Below, piece by piece: positions 26,613-36,299 of a DNA stretch of 64,000 nt. How positions within the stretch are numbered: position 1 is the first letter of the stretch; each line of letters begins with the position of its first letter. This stretch comes from a bacterium. GTDB lineage: Bacteria > Planctomycetota > UBA1135 > GCA-002686595. A program made the translations under genes and the position numbers. The notes under the pieces were generated by a model. That model made no database searches. It had not been told where the DNA came from and saw only the letters and a list, made by a program, of their open reading frames with translations. The stretch covers positions 46,186 through 110,185 of the forward strand of contig JAAELL010000602.1 in NCBI GenBank assembly GCA_024226735.1, in the 5' to 3' direction.

Positions 26613-28478
26613 GTGCAGGTTGTCCACAAATTCTTCCGCTTCGTCGCCGGGCGATTCGGTTCACTAGTTTTCCTCGGCGTGCTCGCCGCGGCAGTCATTC
26701 TCTATGCGACGAGCCGCGAGACGACGTCGCGTCTCGACCGTCACCTCGGTGCGCGGCTGCAGGAGCTAGCGAATCTCGAGGAGGGTCTGCAGACCGAGCT
26801 GTTGCGCACCTTCGACGGTGAGGAACGGCATTGGGCGCTGCGCGAGAGCGTCGACGAGATCGCACACGTCACGCGAGGACTGGAGACGTACGTCAAGGCG
26901 TCCTACGGAATCGAGGACGCCGGCGTCGCCGCGAGCCTGCGGGAGCTCGCCGCAACGAGCCGAAGTCTCTACGAGCACGTCGAGGAGATGGACAACGAGA
27001 GCGTGCGCCTCCAGGAGCTGTCGCAGCGCCTCGGCAAGAGCCTCGCTCGTTTGCGCAGTCAGCGCCCGGATGCGTGGGCTTCGGCGCGCGTGACCGACCT
27101 GCTCGCGACGGCGTTCCGGCTCGCACCCTTGCCGAACAGCCCCGCCGCTCAGTCGTTCGAGCAACGGCTCCAGGCCGGACCCGGTGACGGCGCCAGTGCT
27201 CAGGAGGCTGATGTCGTCGCGGACCTGCGTGCGTGGCTATTGCGCACTCGGCTGGTCAACAAGACTCGGCTCGCTATTCACGACCGTCCGCTCACGCGGG
27301 TGAAAGATGAGCTGTTCGAGCGCTGCCTCGACATCGAGGCCGCCGCGAAGCAGGACGACGCGAAGCGGCGCAGTGCGTTCGAGGCGCTTCTGGCGCTGGT
27401 CGCTGGCATCTTCGGCTTCCTTTGGTTCCGCGAGTCCTGGCGCACAGAGGCGGTCACTGCGCGAATGGGCCAAGAGGTCAAGGGGATGCGCAGCCTCCTC
27501 GAGCAGCGCGAAGCGGAAGTCCAGCGCGACGAGCATCGCTGGAAGAGCGTCGAGCATATGCTCCAGCGTCCTGCGGGCGCGACGGCAGGGAGGACTCCCT
27601 CGCCGAGCAGCGTCATGGAGCCCGCGGACGCCGTCGACCTGGCGGGGATGCGCGTACTGGTCGCGGAGGACGGGCCCGACAATCAACGGCTGATCCTCTA
27701 CCTGTTGAAGCGCGCGCAGGCGACGCCGGTCGCGGTCGAGAACGGCCAGCTTGCGGTCCAGGAGGCCCAGGCCGCCCTCGAGCGCGGCGAGCCGTACGAC
27801 GTGATCCTCATGGACATGAGCATGCCCGTGATGGACGGCTTCGACGCCACGCGCCTCCTGCGCGAGTCGGGGATGGCGACCCCGATCATCGCGTTGACGG
27901 CGCACGGCCAGCTCGAGTACCGCGCCCGCTGCAACTCGGTCGGCTGCACCGACTTCCTCGCCAAGCCGTTCGACGTCCACGAGTTCGTCGAGACCCTGAA
28001 GCGCTACGCGCCCGCTCGCGGTGCGCTCGCGGCCGAGCTCCCCGCGGAGGCCGAAACCCCGCCGCAGGACGAACCGGACGAACAACCCGAGTCGCAGGCC
28101 GATACCGACGGAGCCGCGGCCCCCGAGCCCGACACCGACGAGCTGCTCGCGGAGATAGAGTCGCTCGTCAGCGATGAGCCGATCATCAGCGAGTACGCGA
28201 ACGACACGGAGATGATCGAGCTGATCGAGTGGTTCGTGCGGGACCTGCACGACGATCTGATCCGCATGCAGCGCGCTGTCGAAGACGGCGACCTCGATAA
28301 CCTCGCGGTTGTCGCGCACCAGCTCAAGGGCAGCGCGGGAAGCTACGGCTTCCCGGGAATCACGACCCAGGCCGAGCGGCTCGAGCTGTCGGTGCGGACC
28401 AGCGGCGACCACGAGGCGATCCGGGCGGAGGTGTTGGCCTTCGTGCAGCTCTGCTCGCGCGTGCGCGTGTTGCCCTAG
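26613..28478 (+). CDS. Membrane protein with receiver and HPt domains but no kinase
   Basis: 621 aa from the GTG at 26613; other in-frame starts are a GTG at 26583 and an ATG at 26505, the latter inside the divergent lipoprotein gene. A first membrane helix (FGSLVFLGVLAAAVILYA) is followed by a helical, presumably periplasmic segment, then a second helix (ALLALVAGIFGFLWF). Then come a short coiled coil, a receiver domain (LVAEDGPDNQ, phospho-Asp in VILMDMSMPVMDG, Lys in LAKPF) and a C-terminal HPt (AHQLKGSAGSYGF). The layout is that of a hybrid sensor kinase from which HisKA/HATPase is absent. With the nearby HPt and REC-GGDEF genes it may form a branched phosphorelay fed by a distant kinase. 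Confidence 0.85.
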   Translation: MQVVHKFFRFVAGRFGSLVFLGVLAAAVILYATSRETTSRLDRHLGARLQELANLEEGLQTELLRTFDGEERHWALRESVDEIAHVTRGLETYVKASYGIEDAGVAASLRELAATSRSLYEHVEEMDNESVRLQELSQRLGKSLARLRSQRPDAWASARVTDLLATAFRLAPLPNSPAAQSFEQRLQAGPGDGASAQEADVVADLRAWLLRTRLVNKTRLAIHDRPLTRVKDELFERCLDIEAAAKQDDAKRRSAFEALLALVAGIFGFLWFRESWRTEAVTARMGQEVKGMRSLLEQREAEVQRDEHRWKSVEHMLQRPAGATAGRTPSPSSVMEPADAVDLAGMRVLVAEDGPDNQRLILYLLKRAQATPVAVENGQLAVQEAQAALERGEPYDVILMDMSMPVMDGFDATRLLRESGMATPIIALTAHGQLEYRARCNSVGCTDFLAKPFDVHEFVETLKRYAPARGALAAELPAEAETPPQDEPDEQPESQADTDGAAAPEPDTDELLAEIESLVSDEPIISEYANDTEMIELIEWFVRDLHDDLIRMQRAVEDGDLDNLAVVAHQLKGSAGSYGFPGITTQAERLELSVRTSGDHEAIRAEVLAFVQLCSRVRVLP

Positions 28479-28504
28479 TGTCGCGGATCCGAATCGCCGC
28501 GCCT

Positions 28505-29266
28505 CTAGGCGCGCGCGACGACAGCGAAAGCGCGGTGCCTCACCGCGAGCGGGTCCTCGGGAAAGCGCTCGCTCAAGAGCTCCGCGAGCGCGGCGTCGAA
28601 GCGCTCGATCTCCGCCGGAGACAAGCTCGCCCCGACCCCGGCACTCGCCCGGATGCGGCCGCGCCAGCCGTCCGGCGTGAACGGCTCGAGGACGTCGAAC
28701 GAGAAGCTCTCGACGTCGCGCAAACCGGCGCGCGTCACCTGCTCGATCCACTTGTAGTGCAGGCCGTTGCCGCCGCCCAGATCCCACTCGGGGTTGAAAG
28801 AGCGGATCAACGCTTCGGTCGCCTCGACGACGTTGCCCTGCAGCGGCAGCCAATCGTAGGCGGCGATGACGAGCAGTCCCGAAGGCACGAGCAACCGCTG
28901 GACCTCCGCGAGCGTCGCGCTCTCGTCGAACCACCACCAGCACTGCCCGGCGGTGACGACGTCGAAGCTCTCGCCTGGGAGGCCAGTGTTCGCCGCGTCG
29001 CCGACGCCGTACTCCACGGCGACGTCCGCGGCGGCATCGAGCTCGCGCGCGACCTCGAGGAGCTCGGCCGCGCGGTCGATGCCGGTCACCCGCGCCCCGC
29101 GCCGGGCAAGCTCCCGCGCGAAGTTGCCGGTCCCCGTGCCGAGATCGGCGATGCGCCGACCGTGCACGCGAACGCCTAGCTGGTCGAGCCGGACGAAGAG
29201 CTTCTCCGGGAACCCCTTGCGGTAGCGTCCGTAGTCCGACGCCGTCCGGCCGAAGTTCACGCCCAT
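28505..29266 (-). CDS. Class I SAM-dependent methyltransferase
   Basis: 253 aa. SAM-binding motif I IADLGTGTGNFARELARRG, acidic motif II VTGID, and a Methyltransf_11/25-like core (DVVTAGQCWWWFD). The opening GRTASDYGRYRKGFP is typical of small-molecule or quinone-type methyltransferases of this group; the substrate is unknown. It converges on the REC-HPt gene (26-nt gap) and diverges from the M20 peptidase gene. Confidence 0.88.
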   Translation of the reverse strand: MGVNFGRTASDYGRYRKGFPEKLFVRLDQLGVRVHGRRIADLGTGTGNFARELARRGARVTGIDRAAELLEVARELDAAADVAVEYGVGDAANTGLPGESFDVVTAGQCWWWFDESATLAEVQRLLVPSGLLVIAAYDWLPLQGNVVEATEALIRSFNPEWDLGGGNGLHYKWIEQVTRAGLRDVESFSFDVLEPFTPDGWRGRIRASAGVGASLSPAEIERFDAALAELLSERFPEDPLAVRHRAFAVVARA

Positions 29267-29331
29267 CGCGGCACGTCTCCGTCGCTTATGCTTGCGCGCA
29301 CACCCGAGCTCATTCGTTGCCCTTCAAGACC

Positions 29332-30786
29332 ATGACCACCGCCTCTCGTTCCGGCCTCGATCACGATAACGTCCTGTCCTTCGTCCGCGGTGTCTGGGAG
29401 GACTCGATCGTCCCACAGCTCGTCGAATACATCAGGATCCCGAACAAGTCCCCGCACTTCGATGCCAACTGGGCCGAGCACGGACACATGGAGCGTGCGG
29501 TCGAGCTGATCGCCGACTGGTGCCGTGCGCGGCCGATCGAGGGGCTTTCGCTGGAGGTCGTTCAGCTCGAGGGCCGGACGCCCCTCATCTACATGGAGGT
29601 TGCCGGCACATGCGAAGGGACCGTCGTTCTGTACGGCCACCTCGACAAGCAGCCCGAGATGGCGGGGTGGGACGAGGGCCTCGGCCCGTGGGAGCCGGTC
29701 CTTCGCGGCGAGCGCCTCTACGGACGCGGCGGAGCGGACGATGGCTATTCCGCGTTCGCGTCGTTGACCGCGATCGAGGCTCTGCAAAAGCAGGGCGTGC
29801 CCCACGCGCGTTGCGTCGTCTTGATCGAGGCGTGCGAGGAGAGCGGCAGCTACGACCTGCCCGCGTACGTCGATGCCCTGGCCGGTCGGATCGGAGAACC
29901 GGACCTTGTCATCTGCCTCGACTCGGGCTGCGGCGACTACGATCGCATGTGGCTGACCACGTCGTTGCGCGGGAACCTCACGGCGACACTGAAGGTCGAC
30001 ACGCTGCGCGAAGGTGTGCATTCGGGTGATGCGAGCGGCGTCGTGCCCTCGAGCTTTCGCATCCTGCGCGTTCTGCTCGACCGGCTCGAGGATGCGAACA
30101 CGGGCGAGGTGCGACTCCCCGAGCTGCACGCAGACATCCCCGAGGGACGCGTACGCGAAGCGCGGCTGGCGGCGGACGTGCTTGGCGACGCCGTCTTCGA
30201 CAAGTTTCCGTTCGTCGCTGGGGCCGGCCCGATCACAGGCGACCGCGTCGAGCTCGTCCTCAACCGCACGTGGCGACCCGCCATCGCGACCACCGGTGCC
30301 GCCGGCCTGCCGGCGATCGAGGACGCGGGCAACGTGCTGCGGCCGACGACTTCCCTCAAGCTCTCACTGCGCCTGCCGCCGACGTGCGATCCGGAGACGG
30401 CCAAGCTCGCGCTCGAACGCGCCTTGACCGCCGATGAACCCTACGGCGCGGCCGTGACGCTCGATGATGCGGACGGGGCGCAGGGATGGAACGCGCCGCC
30501 GCTCGCCGAGTGGCTCGAGCGCTCCGTCGACGAAGCGTCGCAGGCGTTCTTCGGTGCGGGCGTCGTGCAGATGGGCGAGGGCGGGACGATCCCCTTCATG
30601 GGGATGCTCGGCGAGAAGTTCCCCGGCGCTCAGTTCTTGATCACGGGCGTCCTCGGGCCGGGTTCGAACGCGCACGGGCCGAACGAGTTCCTGCACGTGC
30701 CGACGGGCGTGCGGGTGACGGCCTGCGTGTCGCGTGTCCTGGCCGATCACGGGCGAGGACGGATCCGGGCTCCAGTCAGGGGGTGA
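29332..30786 (+). CDS. M20 family dipeptidase
   Basis: 484 aa from the ATG at 29332 (a TTG lies five codons upstream). Zinc-dependent M20 peptidase: YGHLDKQPEM (metal His, catalytic Asp), GRGGADDGYSAFAS (bridging Asp), EACEESGS (catalytic Glu and metal Glu), CLDSGCGDYD (metal Asp) and NAHGPNEF (metal His). The KQPEMAGW version is characteristic of the carnosinase/CNDP-like dipeptidase branch. A dimerisation domain (about 200-330) is present. Cytosolic, with no signal peptide. Confidence 0.9.
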   Translation: MTTASRSGLDHDNVLSFVRGVWEDSIVPQLVEYIRIPNKSPHFDANWAEHGHMERAVELIADWCRARPIEGLSLEVVQLEGRTPLIYMEVAGTCEGTVVLYGHLDKQPEMAGWDEGLGPWEPVLRGERLYGRGGADDGYSAFASLTAIEALQKQGVPHARCVVLIEACEESGSYDLPAYVDALAGRIGEPDLVICLDSGCGDYDRMWLTTSLRGNLTATLKVDTLREGVHSGDASGVVPSSFRILRVLLDRLEDANTGEVRLPELHADIPEGRVREARLAADVLGDAVFDKFPFVAGAGPITGDRVELVLNRTWRPAIATTGAAGLPAIEDAGNVLRPTTSLKLSLRLPPTCDPETAKLALERALTADEPYGAAVTLDDADGAQGWNAPPLAEWLERSVDEASQAFFGAGVVQMGEGGTIPFMGMLGEKFPGAQFLITGVLGPGSNAHGPNEFLHVPTGVRVTACVSRVLADHGRGRIRAPVRG

Positions 30787-31015
30787 TCGTGACCGTGATC
30801 GCGTCGGTCCAGGCAGCACCCGCCGGTGCGGCGGACGATCGGCTCAGGGCCTGGAAGCTGAACGGCTGTCGAATCAGGATCGGCAGGTCTGGCACGTAGA
30901 TCGTGTGCCGCACGGGCGCGGCGGTCACGACCTTGTGCATGGCGACGAGCTCCAGCAGCGGCAGCGGGAGCCAGCGGTCGCCGAACGGCGTCGCATCCCG
31001 AACCGCGAGCTGCAC
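30776..31015 (-). pseudogene. 3' remnant of a secreted-protein gene
   Basis: 79 aa from a GTG at 31015; the frame stays open to 31129 but has no proper start and no signal peptide. The ending (IYVPDLP, PFSFQAL, WTDAITVTITP-stop) resembles a second class of C-terminal tail common in secreted proteins of this lineage. The 5' part stops where the twin BlaI operators begin, and the 3' end overlaps the M20 gene by 11 nt. I read it as a gene tail left after rearrangement; it could also be a short real gene. Confidence 0.4.
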
Positions 31016-31114
31016 CGAGCGCGCGAGCCAGAGCGTCTCTCCGAGGGGGGTGAGCCGCGCTGGGGGCCGCGTCGTCCCTCCGCGGCCTTTTTCGGGGATT
31101 GCGGGTAGTCTCGC

Positions 31115-31142
31115 ACTACATGTGTAGTACTACACGTGTAGT
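31115..31142 (+). promoter_or_regulatory. Two abutting BlaI/MecI-type operators
   Basis: Two 14-bp palindromes, ACTACATGTGTAGT (31115-31128) and ACTACACGTGTAGT (31129-31142), have identical arms ACTACA/TGTAGT and follow each other without a spacer. BlaI/MecI repressors bind TACA-N2-TGTA-type palindromes. They lie 67 nt before the blaR1-like gene, in a pocket that is AT-rich for this genome, and the BlaI-like repressor is encoded just downstream. Autorepression is the obvious reading. Confidence 0.8.
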
Positions 31143-31208
31143 CGCGATGCCCCCCCGGGGAACCTGGACCGGCCCAGGCCCGCGACGGTTTCACTGGAGA
31201 TCCAAGCA

Positions 31209-33011
31209 ATGCCCCCCTCCCTCGAACCCCTCACCGCCTGGCTCGTCACCTTCCTCCTGCACAGCACGCTCCTCCTGGGCGCCGTGTGGATCGCCGCGCG
31301 CTGGATTCGAACGCCGGCCGTGCGCGACGTCCTGTGGAAGAGCACCCTCGTCGGCGCGCTCTTGACGACCAGCCTGCACGGCCGGATCGGGATTGCGACC
31401 ACGGATATCCCCCTGCTTGCGCCGCCCGATGGCGTGGCGGCCGGTGTGCTCGGGCTCGGCCTGGATGGAGTCCAGGGGGTCGAAGGCACGCGTGAAGCGG
31501 GCCGCGCGGCGACGCGGGGTCAGGATGTACCGGCGGCCGCGCTCGACGTCGGTGCCGTGGTGACTTGGAGTTGGATCGCTGTTTCCGTGATCCTGCTCGC
31601 GACGCTCGCCGGGGCCCACGGGCGCCGCGCCCGTCTCTTCCGCACCCGGCGTGGACTCGCACGCGGCCCGCTGCTGGCTGTGCTGCGAACCCTGGCGCGC
31701 GAGATGACCCCGGCGACGCGCGTACGCCTCTCCGAATCCGATGCGATCGGGTCGCCCGTCGCGCTCGGGCGCAGTGAGGTGTGTGTGCCGAGTCGCGCGG
31801 GAACCGAGATGACGCCGGGCGAACAGCAGGCGATGCTCGCGCACGAGCTGGCGCACATCGCACGCCGCGATCCCGCGTGGCTCCTGTTCGCGCACGTGCT
31901 CGAGCGCGTCTTCTTCTTCCAGCCGCTCGTGCGCGTCGTCCGCAAGTGCATGCAGGAAGACGCCGAGTACGTCTGCGACGAGCTCGCGACGCGCCACATC
32001 GACGAGCCCGTCGACCTGGCGCGCTCGCTCGCGCGCGTCGCCGAGTGGATCGGCCCGAAGCGTTCGACCGAGCTGGTTCCGGCGATGGTGACGCGGACCT
32101 CCGGGCTCGTCGCGCGCGTCGAACGGATCGTGCAGGCAGGTGATGGGACTCGGGCGCGGTCCACGCGCAGCGCCATGGGCGCGATGCTCGTCGCAACCGG
32201 GATCCTGGCGTGCGCGGGGCCCGGAGTACGTGGATCCGGAGATGGCGCGCCGGCCCCAGAGGAGTCCGAGGTCGAGATCGCGGCGATGATCTCGGACTCC
32301 GGCGAGACACCCGCGAGCGTCCCTCGCCAGGCGCCACGGACGTACGAGGTGCGCATTCTGGCAGACGGAAGCATCGAGGCGGATGGCCAGGTGCTCGCCG
32401 GCGAGCACGGCGCGCGCGCGTGGCTGCAAAGCCTCGCGCAGGGCATGCGGCGCCGGCCGCTACGGGCGGACAGCGAAGGTCCGGGCGTCCCCGACGATTC
32501 GCTCCTGATCCGCGCTGATCGGGCGACGTCGTTCCGCGACATCAAGAAGCTGATGGAGCTCTGCGGCCGACAGAGCATCCAGATCTGGAAGACGGAGTTT
32601 GCCGAGGAGGGACAGCCTCCGATGCGGGTGTGGATGCCGGTCGACTTGGGCGTCGGGGAGAACGCGATCTTCGAGCCAGTCGAGGAGGAGGAGATCATCG
32701 AGGAGGGGTCGGGCGAGGTGCAACCCACCGCTCGCCACAAGGTCGATCTGCTCGTTCGTCTGCGGGAGCCGGGCAAGGCCTGGAACGACCCAGCGCGCGT
32801 GCTGCAGTACAGCATCGGCGACAAGCGCTTCACCGATCTCCACGACCTCGAGCGTCACCTCGCGCGCATGCTGGAACGCAAAGAGCTGGAGCGTCTGCCG
32901 CTCGTGCTCGACATCCGGCCCGGCATCGTCTACGGCGAGGTCAAGCGACTGCTCGACGCGACGATCCGCTCCGGCTGGACGAACATCCAGTTCGTGGGGG
33001 CGTACCACTAG
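31209..33011 (+). CDS. BlaR1/MecR1-like M56 metallopeptidase fused to two ExbD/TolR-like domains
   Basis: 600 aa. N-terminal membrane helices (about 8-30 and 113-135), then a cytoplasmic M56 zinc protease with HELAH (212-216) and the downstream EDAEYVCDELA segment that supplies the third ligand. A further helix is at about 322-338. The usual C-terminus of BlaR1 is a penicillin-binding sensor; instead there are two repeats that look like the periplasmic domain of ExbD/TolR: about 377-460 (SLLIRADRATSFRDIKKLME) and 508-598 (PLVLDIRPGIVYGEVKRLLD). An acidic linker joins them. Likely a transmembrane signal-transducing protease that inactivates the BlaI-like repressor; the ligand is unknown. The ATG at 31209 has GGAG about 10 nt upstream. 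Confidence 0.85.
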   Translation: MPPSLEPLTAWLVTFLLHSTLLLGAVWIAARWIRTPAVRDVLWKSTLVGALLTTSLHGRIGIATTDIPLLAPPDGVAAGVLGLGLDGVQGVEGTREAGRAATRGQDVPAAALDVGAVVTWSWIAVSVILLATLAGAHGRRARLFRTRRGLARGPLLAVLRTLAREMTPATRVRLSESDAIGSPVALGRSEVCVPSRAGTEMTPGEQQAMLAHELAHIARRDPAWLLFAHVLERVFFFQPLVRVVRKCMQEDAEYVCDELATRHIDEPVDLARSLARVAEWIGPKRSTELVPAMVTRTSGLVARVERIVQAGDGTRARSTRSAMGAMLVATGILACAGPGVRGSGDGAPAPEESEVEIAAMISDSGETPASVPRQAPRTYEVRILADGSIEADGQVLAGEHGARAWLQSLAQGMRRRPLRADSEGPGVPDDSLLIRADRATSFRDIKKLMELCGRQSIQIWKTEFAEEGQPPMRVWMPVDLGVGENAIFEPVEEEEIIEEGSGEVQPTARHKVDLLVRLREPGKAWNDPARVLQYSIGDKRFTDLHDLERHLARMLERKELERLPLVLDIRPGIVYGEVKRLLDATIRSGWTNIQFVGAYH

Positions 33012-33442
33012 TGGCGCGCGCCCATCCGCAACTGAGTGAGCTTCAGCTCGCCGTCCTGCGGGTCCTGTGGGACCGCGGCGAGCTGCCGGTGTCCGAGGTC
33101 CACGGGGCGCTTACCAAGGAGCGCGACCTGGCGCCGACGACGGTTGCGACGCTGCTGAACCGCCTCGACAAGCGCGGTCTGGTGCGGCGTCGACGCGAGG
33201 GACGGCAGTACCTGTACTCGGCCGCTGTCGCCGAGAAGGACGCGAAACGCTCGATGGTGGGCGAGGTCACCGACCGGCTGTTCGGCGGCGACGTGACCGA
33301 GCTCCTTGCGCAGCTGCTCGATGCGCGCGAGGTACGCGCTGGGGACCTGGCGCGCATCCGCGAGCTGATCGACGAGAAGGAACGCCGTCTCGACGATGCG
33401 GCTGGAGCCGACGGTACGGGCGGCCGGGGCGCGAAGGAGTAG
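33011..33442 (+). CDS. BlaI/MecI family transcriptional repressor
   Basis: 143 aa from a GTG at 33011 whose first base is the last base of the blaR1-like stop codon. Winged helix: LSELQLAVLRVLWDRGELPV, APTTVATLLNRLDKRGLVRR, REGRQYLYSA. The C-terminal dimerisation part (RLFGGDVTELLAQLLD) follows the family. The Asn-Phe site cleaved in staphylococcal BlaI is not evident at the matching place, so the inactivation step may differ. Predicted to bind the twin operators at 31115-31142. Confidence 0.9.
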   Translation: MARAHPQLSELQLAVLRVLWDRGELPVSEVHGALTKERDLAPTTVATLLNRLDKRGLVRRRREGRQYLYSAAVAEKDAKRSMVGEVTDRLFGGDVTELLAQLLDAREVRAGDLARIRELIDEKERRLDDAAGADGTGGRGAKE

Positions 33443-33487
33443 TTCGGGCCGCGGGTACGAGAGGGGAAGGCACGCAGCCCTCCCCCC

Positions 33488-35083
<1,596 letters not shown>

Positions 35084-35218
35084 TTAGACAACAGGATAAA
35101 CACGTAGAACAAGAGATAGAATTCAGTTCGCGGGCTCTGGGTGTGTGCTGGCCGCCGTTCGATCGTAAAGTCCCGCGATATTGGGGCTTAGGGCGATGAT
35201 CGTTCGGTCTGCAGCCAC

Positions 35219-35235
35219 TTGGCACATCACTAGCA
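35219..35235 (+). promoter_or_regulatory. Sigma54 promoter of the rtc operon
   Basis: TTGGCACATCACTAGCA: GG at 35221-35222 and GC at 35233-35234 with exactly ten bases between, matching the -24/-12 consensus TGGCAC-N5-TTGC (one mismatch, TAGC for TTGC). Transcription would start near 35246, giving a leader of about 230 nt before the slipin gene. The divergent rtcR gene encodes the expected activator. Confidence 0.8.
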
Positions 35236-35268
35236 GTGTCCCCTTCTGCCCTGTCGCCATCGGTGGCC

Positions 35269-35379
35269 AGCCGGCCGTTCGCCGGTTTCGGTTCCACGCT
35301 TCGGCGCAGGTCTCGCGGCCGGTTCGATTCCGGCCAAGGAGCGACTGGTAGACACCTGCGGTCCCGCTCGGGGCCGGCT
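35269..35379 (+). ncRNA. Candidate Y RNA (YrlA-like) with permuted tRNA-mimic domain
   Basis: A perfect T-arm, stem GGCCGG/CCGGCC (35317-35322 with 35330-35335) closing the 7-nt loop TTCGATT, fits the tRNA consensus TTCRANY with the G53-C61 pair. Next, 3', comes a D-loop-like segment ACTGGTAGA (35344-35352, the GG of tRNA positions 18/19). The two are enclosed by the helix CGCAGGT/ACCTGCG (35305-35311 with 35354-35360) and an outer helix AGCCGGCC/GGCCGGCT (35269-35276 with 35372-35379). T-arm before D-loop is the permuted order of the YrlA tRNA-like domain. YrlA genes are known next to rtcBA. The D-stem is weak, the linker AAGGA stands for the acceptor stem, and no Ro/Rsr gene is in view. Exact ends are unknown. 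Confidence 0.5.
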
Positions 35380-35404
35380 ACGGCAAGCGGTCGCGCGGCT
35401 CAGC

Positions 35405-35425
35405 GAGGAGGCTTCGGCACTCCTC
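35405..35425 (+). other. Stable UUCG hairpin in the rtc leader
   Basis: GAGGAG (35405-35410) pairs with CTCCTC (35420-35425), with an inner GC-TTCG-GC cap and one bulged A. There is no U-run after it, so it is not a classical terminator. It lies between the candidate Y RNA and the slipin start and could mark an RNA processing point or 3' boundary. Confidence 0.45.
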
Positions 35426-35477
35426 CCGCCGCGCCGCCGCGGCCCTGGCCGGGACCGCCTTTCACGACGAAGACGAC

Positions 35478-36236
35478 ATGCTGAACACCCCGATCCTGAT
35501 CACGACGCTGACCCTTCTCTTCACCGGTCTCTGGCTCGTCTCGCGCGTTCGGCGCGAGACCGTGTACTCGGGCTACCGCGCGCTGCGCCTCGTGCGCGGT
35601 GTGATCCAGGACGAGCTCGGCCCCGGTCGGCACTGGGTCATCGGCAGCCAGGTCGAGGTCTTCATCTACGACTTGCGCGAGTCGGTGGCGACGGTCGCGA
35701 ACCAGGAGGTGCTGACGCGCGATCAGGTGCCGGTCAAGCTGTCGTTGGCCATCGCTTGGCGGTTGAGCGACCTGCGCACCGCCTACTCTTCGACGACGAG
35801 CTACGAGGCTGCTCTACACCTCGCCGGCCAGCTCGCGCTGCGTGCGGCGGTGGCGAAGACCGAGCTCGAGGCCCTGCTCGACGACCGGGCTGCACTCGAC
35901 GTCGAGATCGGCGCGCAGCTCGCACCGGAGATGGAGCGACTCGGACTCGAGCTCGTGCGCGCCTCGCTCAAGGACGTGATGATGGCGGGCGATCTCAAGC
36001 GCGCCTTTGCCGAAGTCGCCAAGGCTCGCGCCGAAGCCCGGGCACGGCTCGAGCGCACGCGCGGCGAGACCGCGAGCCTGCGCAGCCTCACGAACGCAGC
36101 GCGGCTCTTCCGCGAGCACGGCGGGCTCTACGAGCTGCGCCTGCTCGAGACCGCTCGCGAAGCGGCGGCGGCAGAGGGCAACACGCTCGTGCTGGGCGTC
36201 CCGGACGGCCTCCAGAACGGCCACAAGAGCCTGTAA
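35478..36236 (+). CDS. Slipin / SPFH (band 7) domain protein
   Basis: 252 aa. One N-terminal membrane helix (PILITTLTLLFTGLWLV) then an SPFH domain (about 30-200: GYRALRLVRGVIQDELGPGR, REVxx-like ESVATVANQEVLTRDQVPVK, RASLKDVMM) and a helical tail (AFAEVAKARAEARARLERTRG). It probably oligomerises at the membrane. Slipin genes are recurrent partners of RtcB/RtcR RNA-repair loci, and here the gene lies first after the sigma54 promoter. The start is the ATG at 35478; the ribosome binding site is weak. Confidence 0.88.
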   Translation: MLNTPILITTLTLLFTGLWLVSRVRRETVYSGYRALRLVRGVIQDELGPGRHWVIGSQVEVFIYDLRESVATVANQEVLTRDQVPVKLSLAIAWRLSDLRTAYSSTTSYEAALHLAGQLALRAAVAKTELEALLDDRAALDVEIGAQLAPEMERLGLELVRASLKDVMMAGDLKRAFAEVAKARAEARARLERTRGETASLRSLTNAARLFREHGGLYELRLLETAREAAAAEGNTLVLGVPDGLQNGHKSL

Positions 36237-36299
36237 CAATCATTCAGTGGAACGGACGAACGAAACCACGGACAGTAACCATCGAGAGGAGAACGAACG

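Noticed and set aside
35405..35425. UUCG hairpin in the rtc leader as an intrinsic terminator or attenuator
   Set aside because: No U-run follows and no competing structure is clear; kept only as a stable hairpin.
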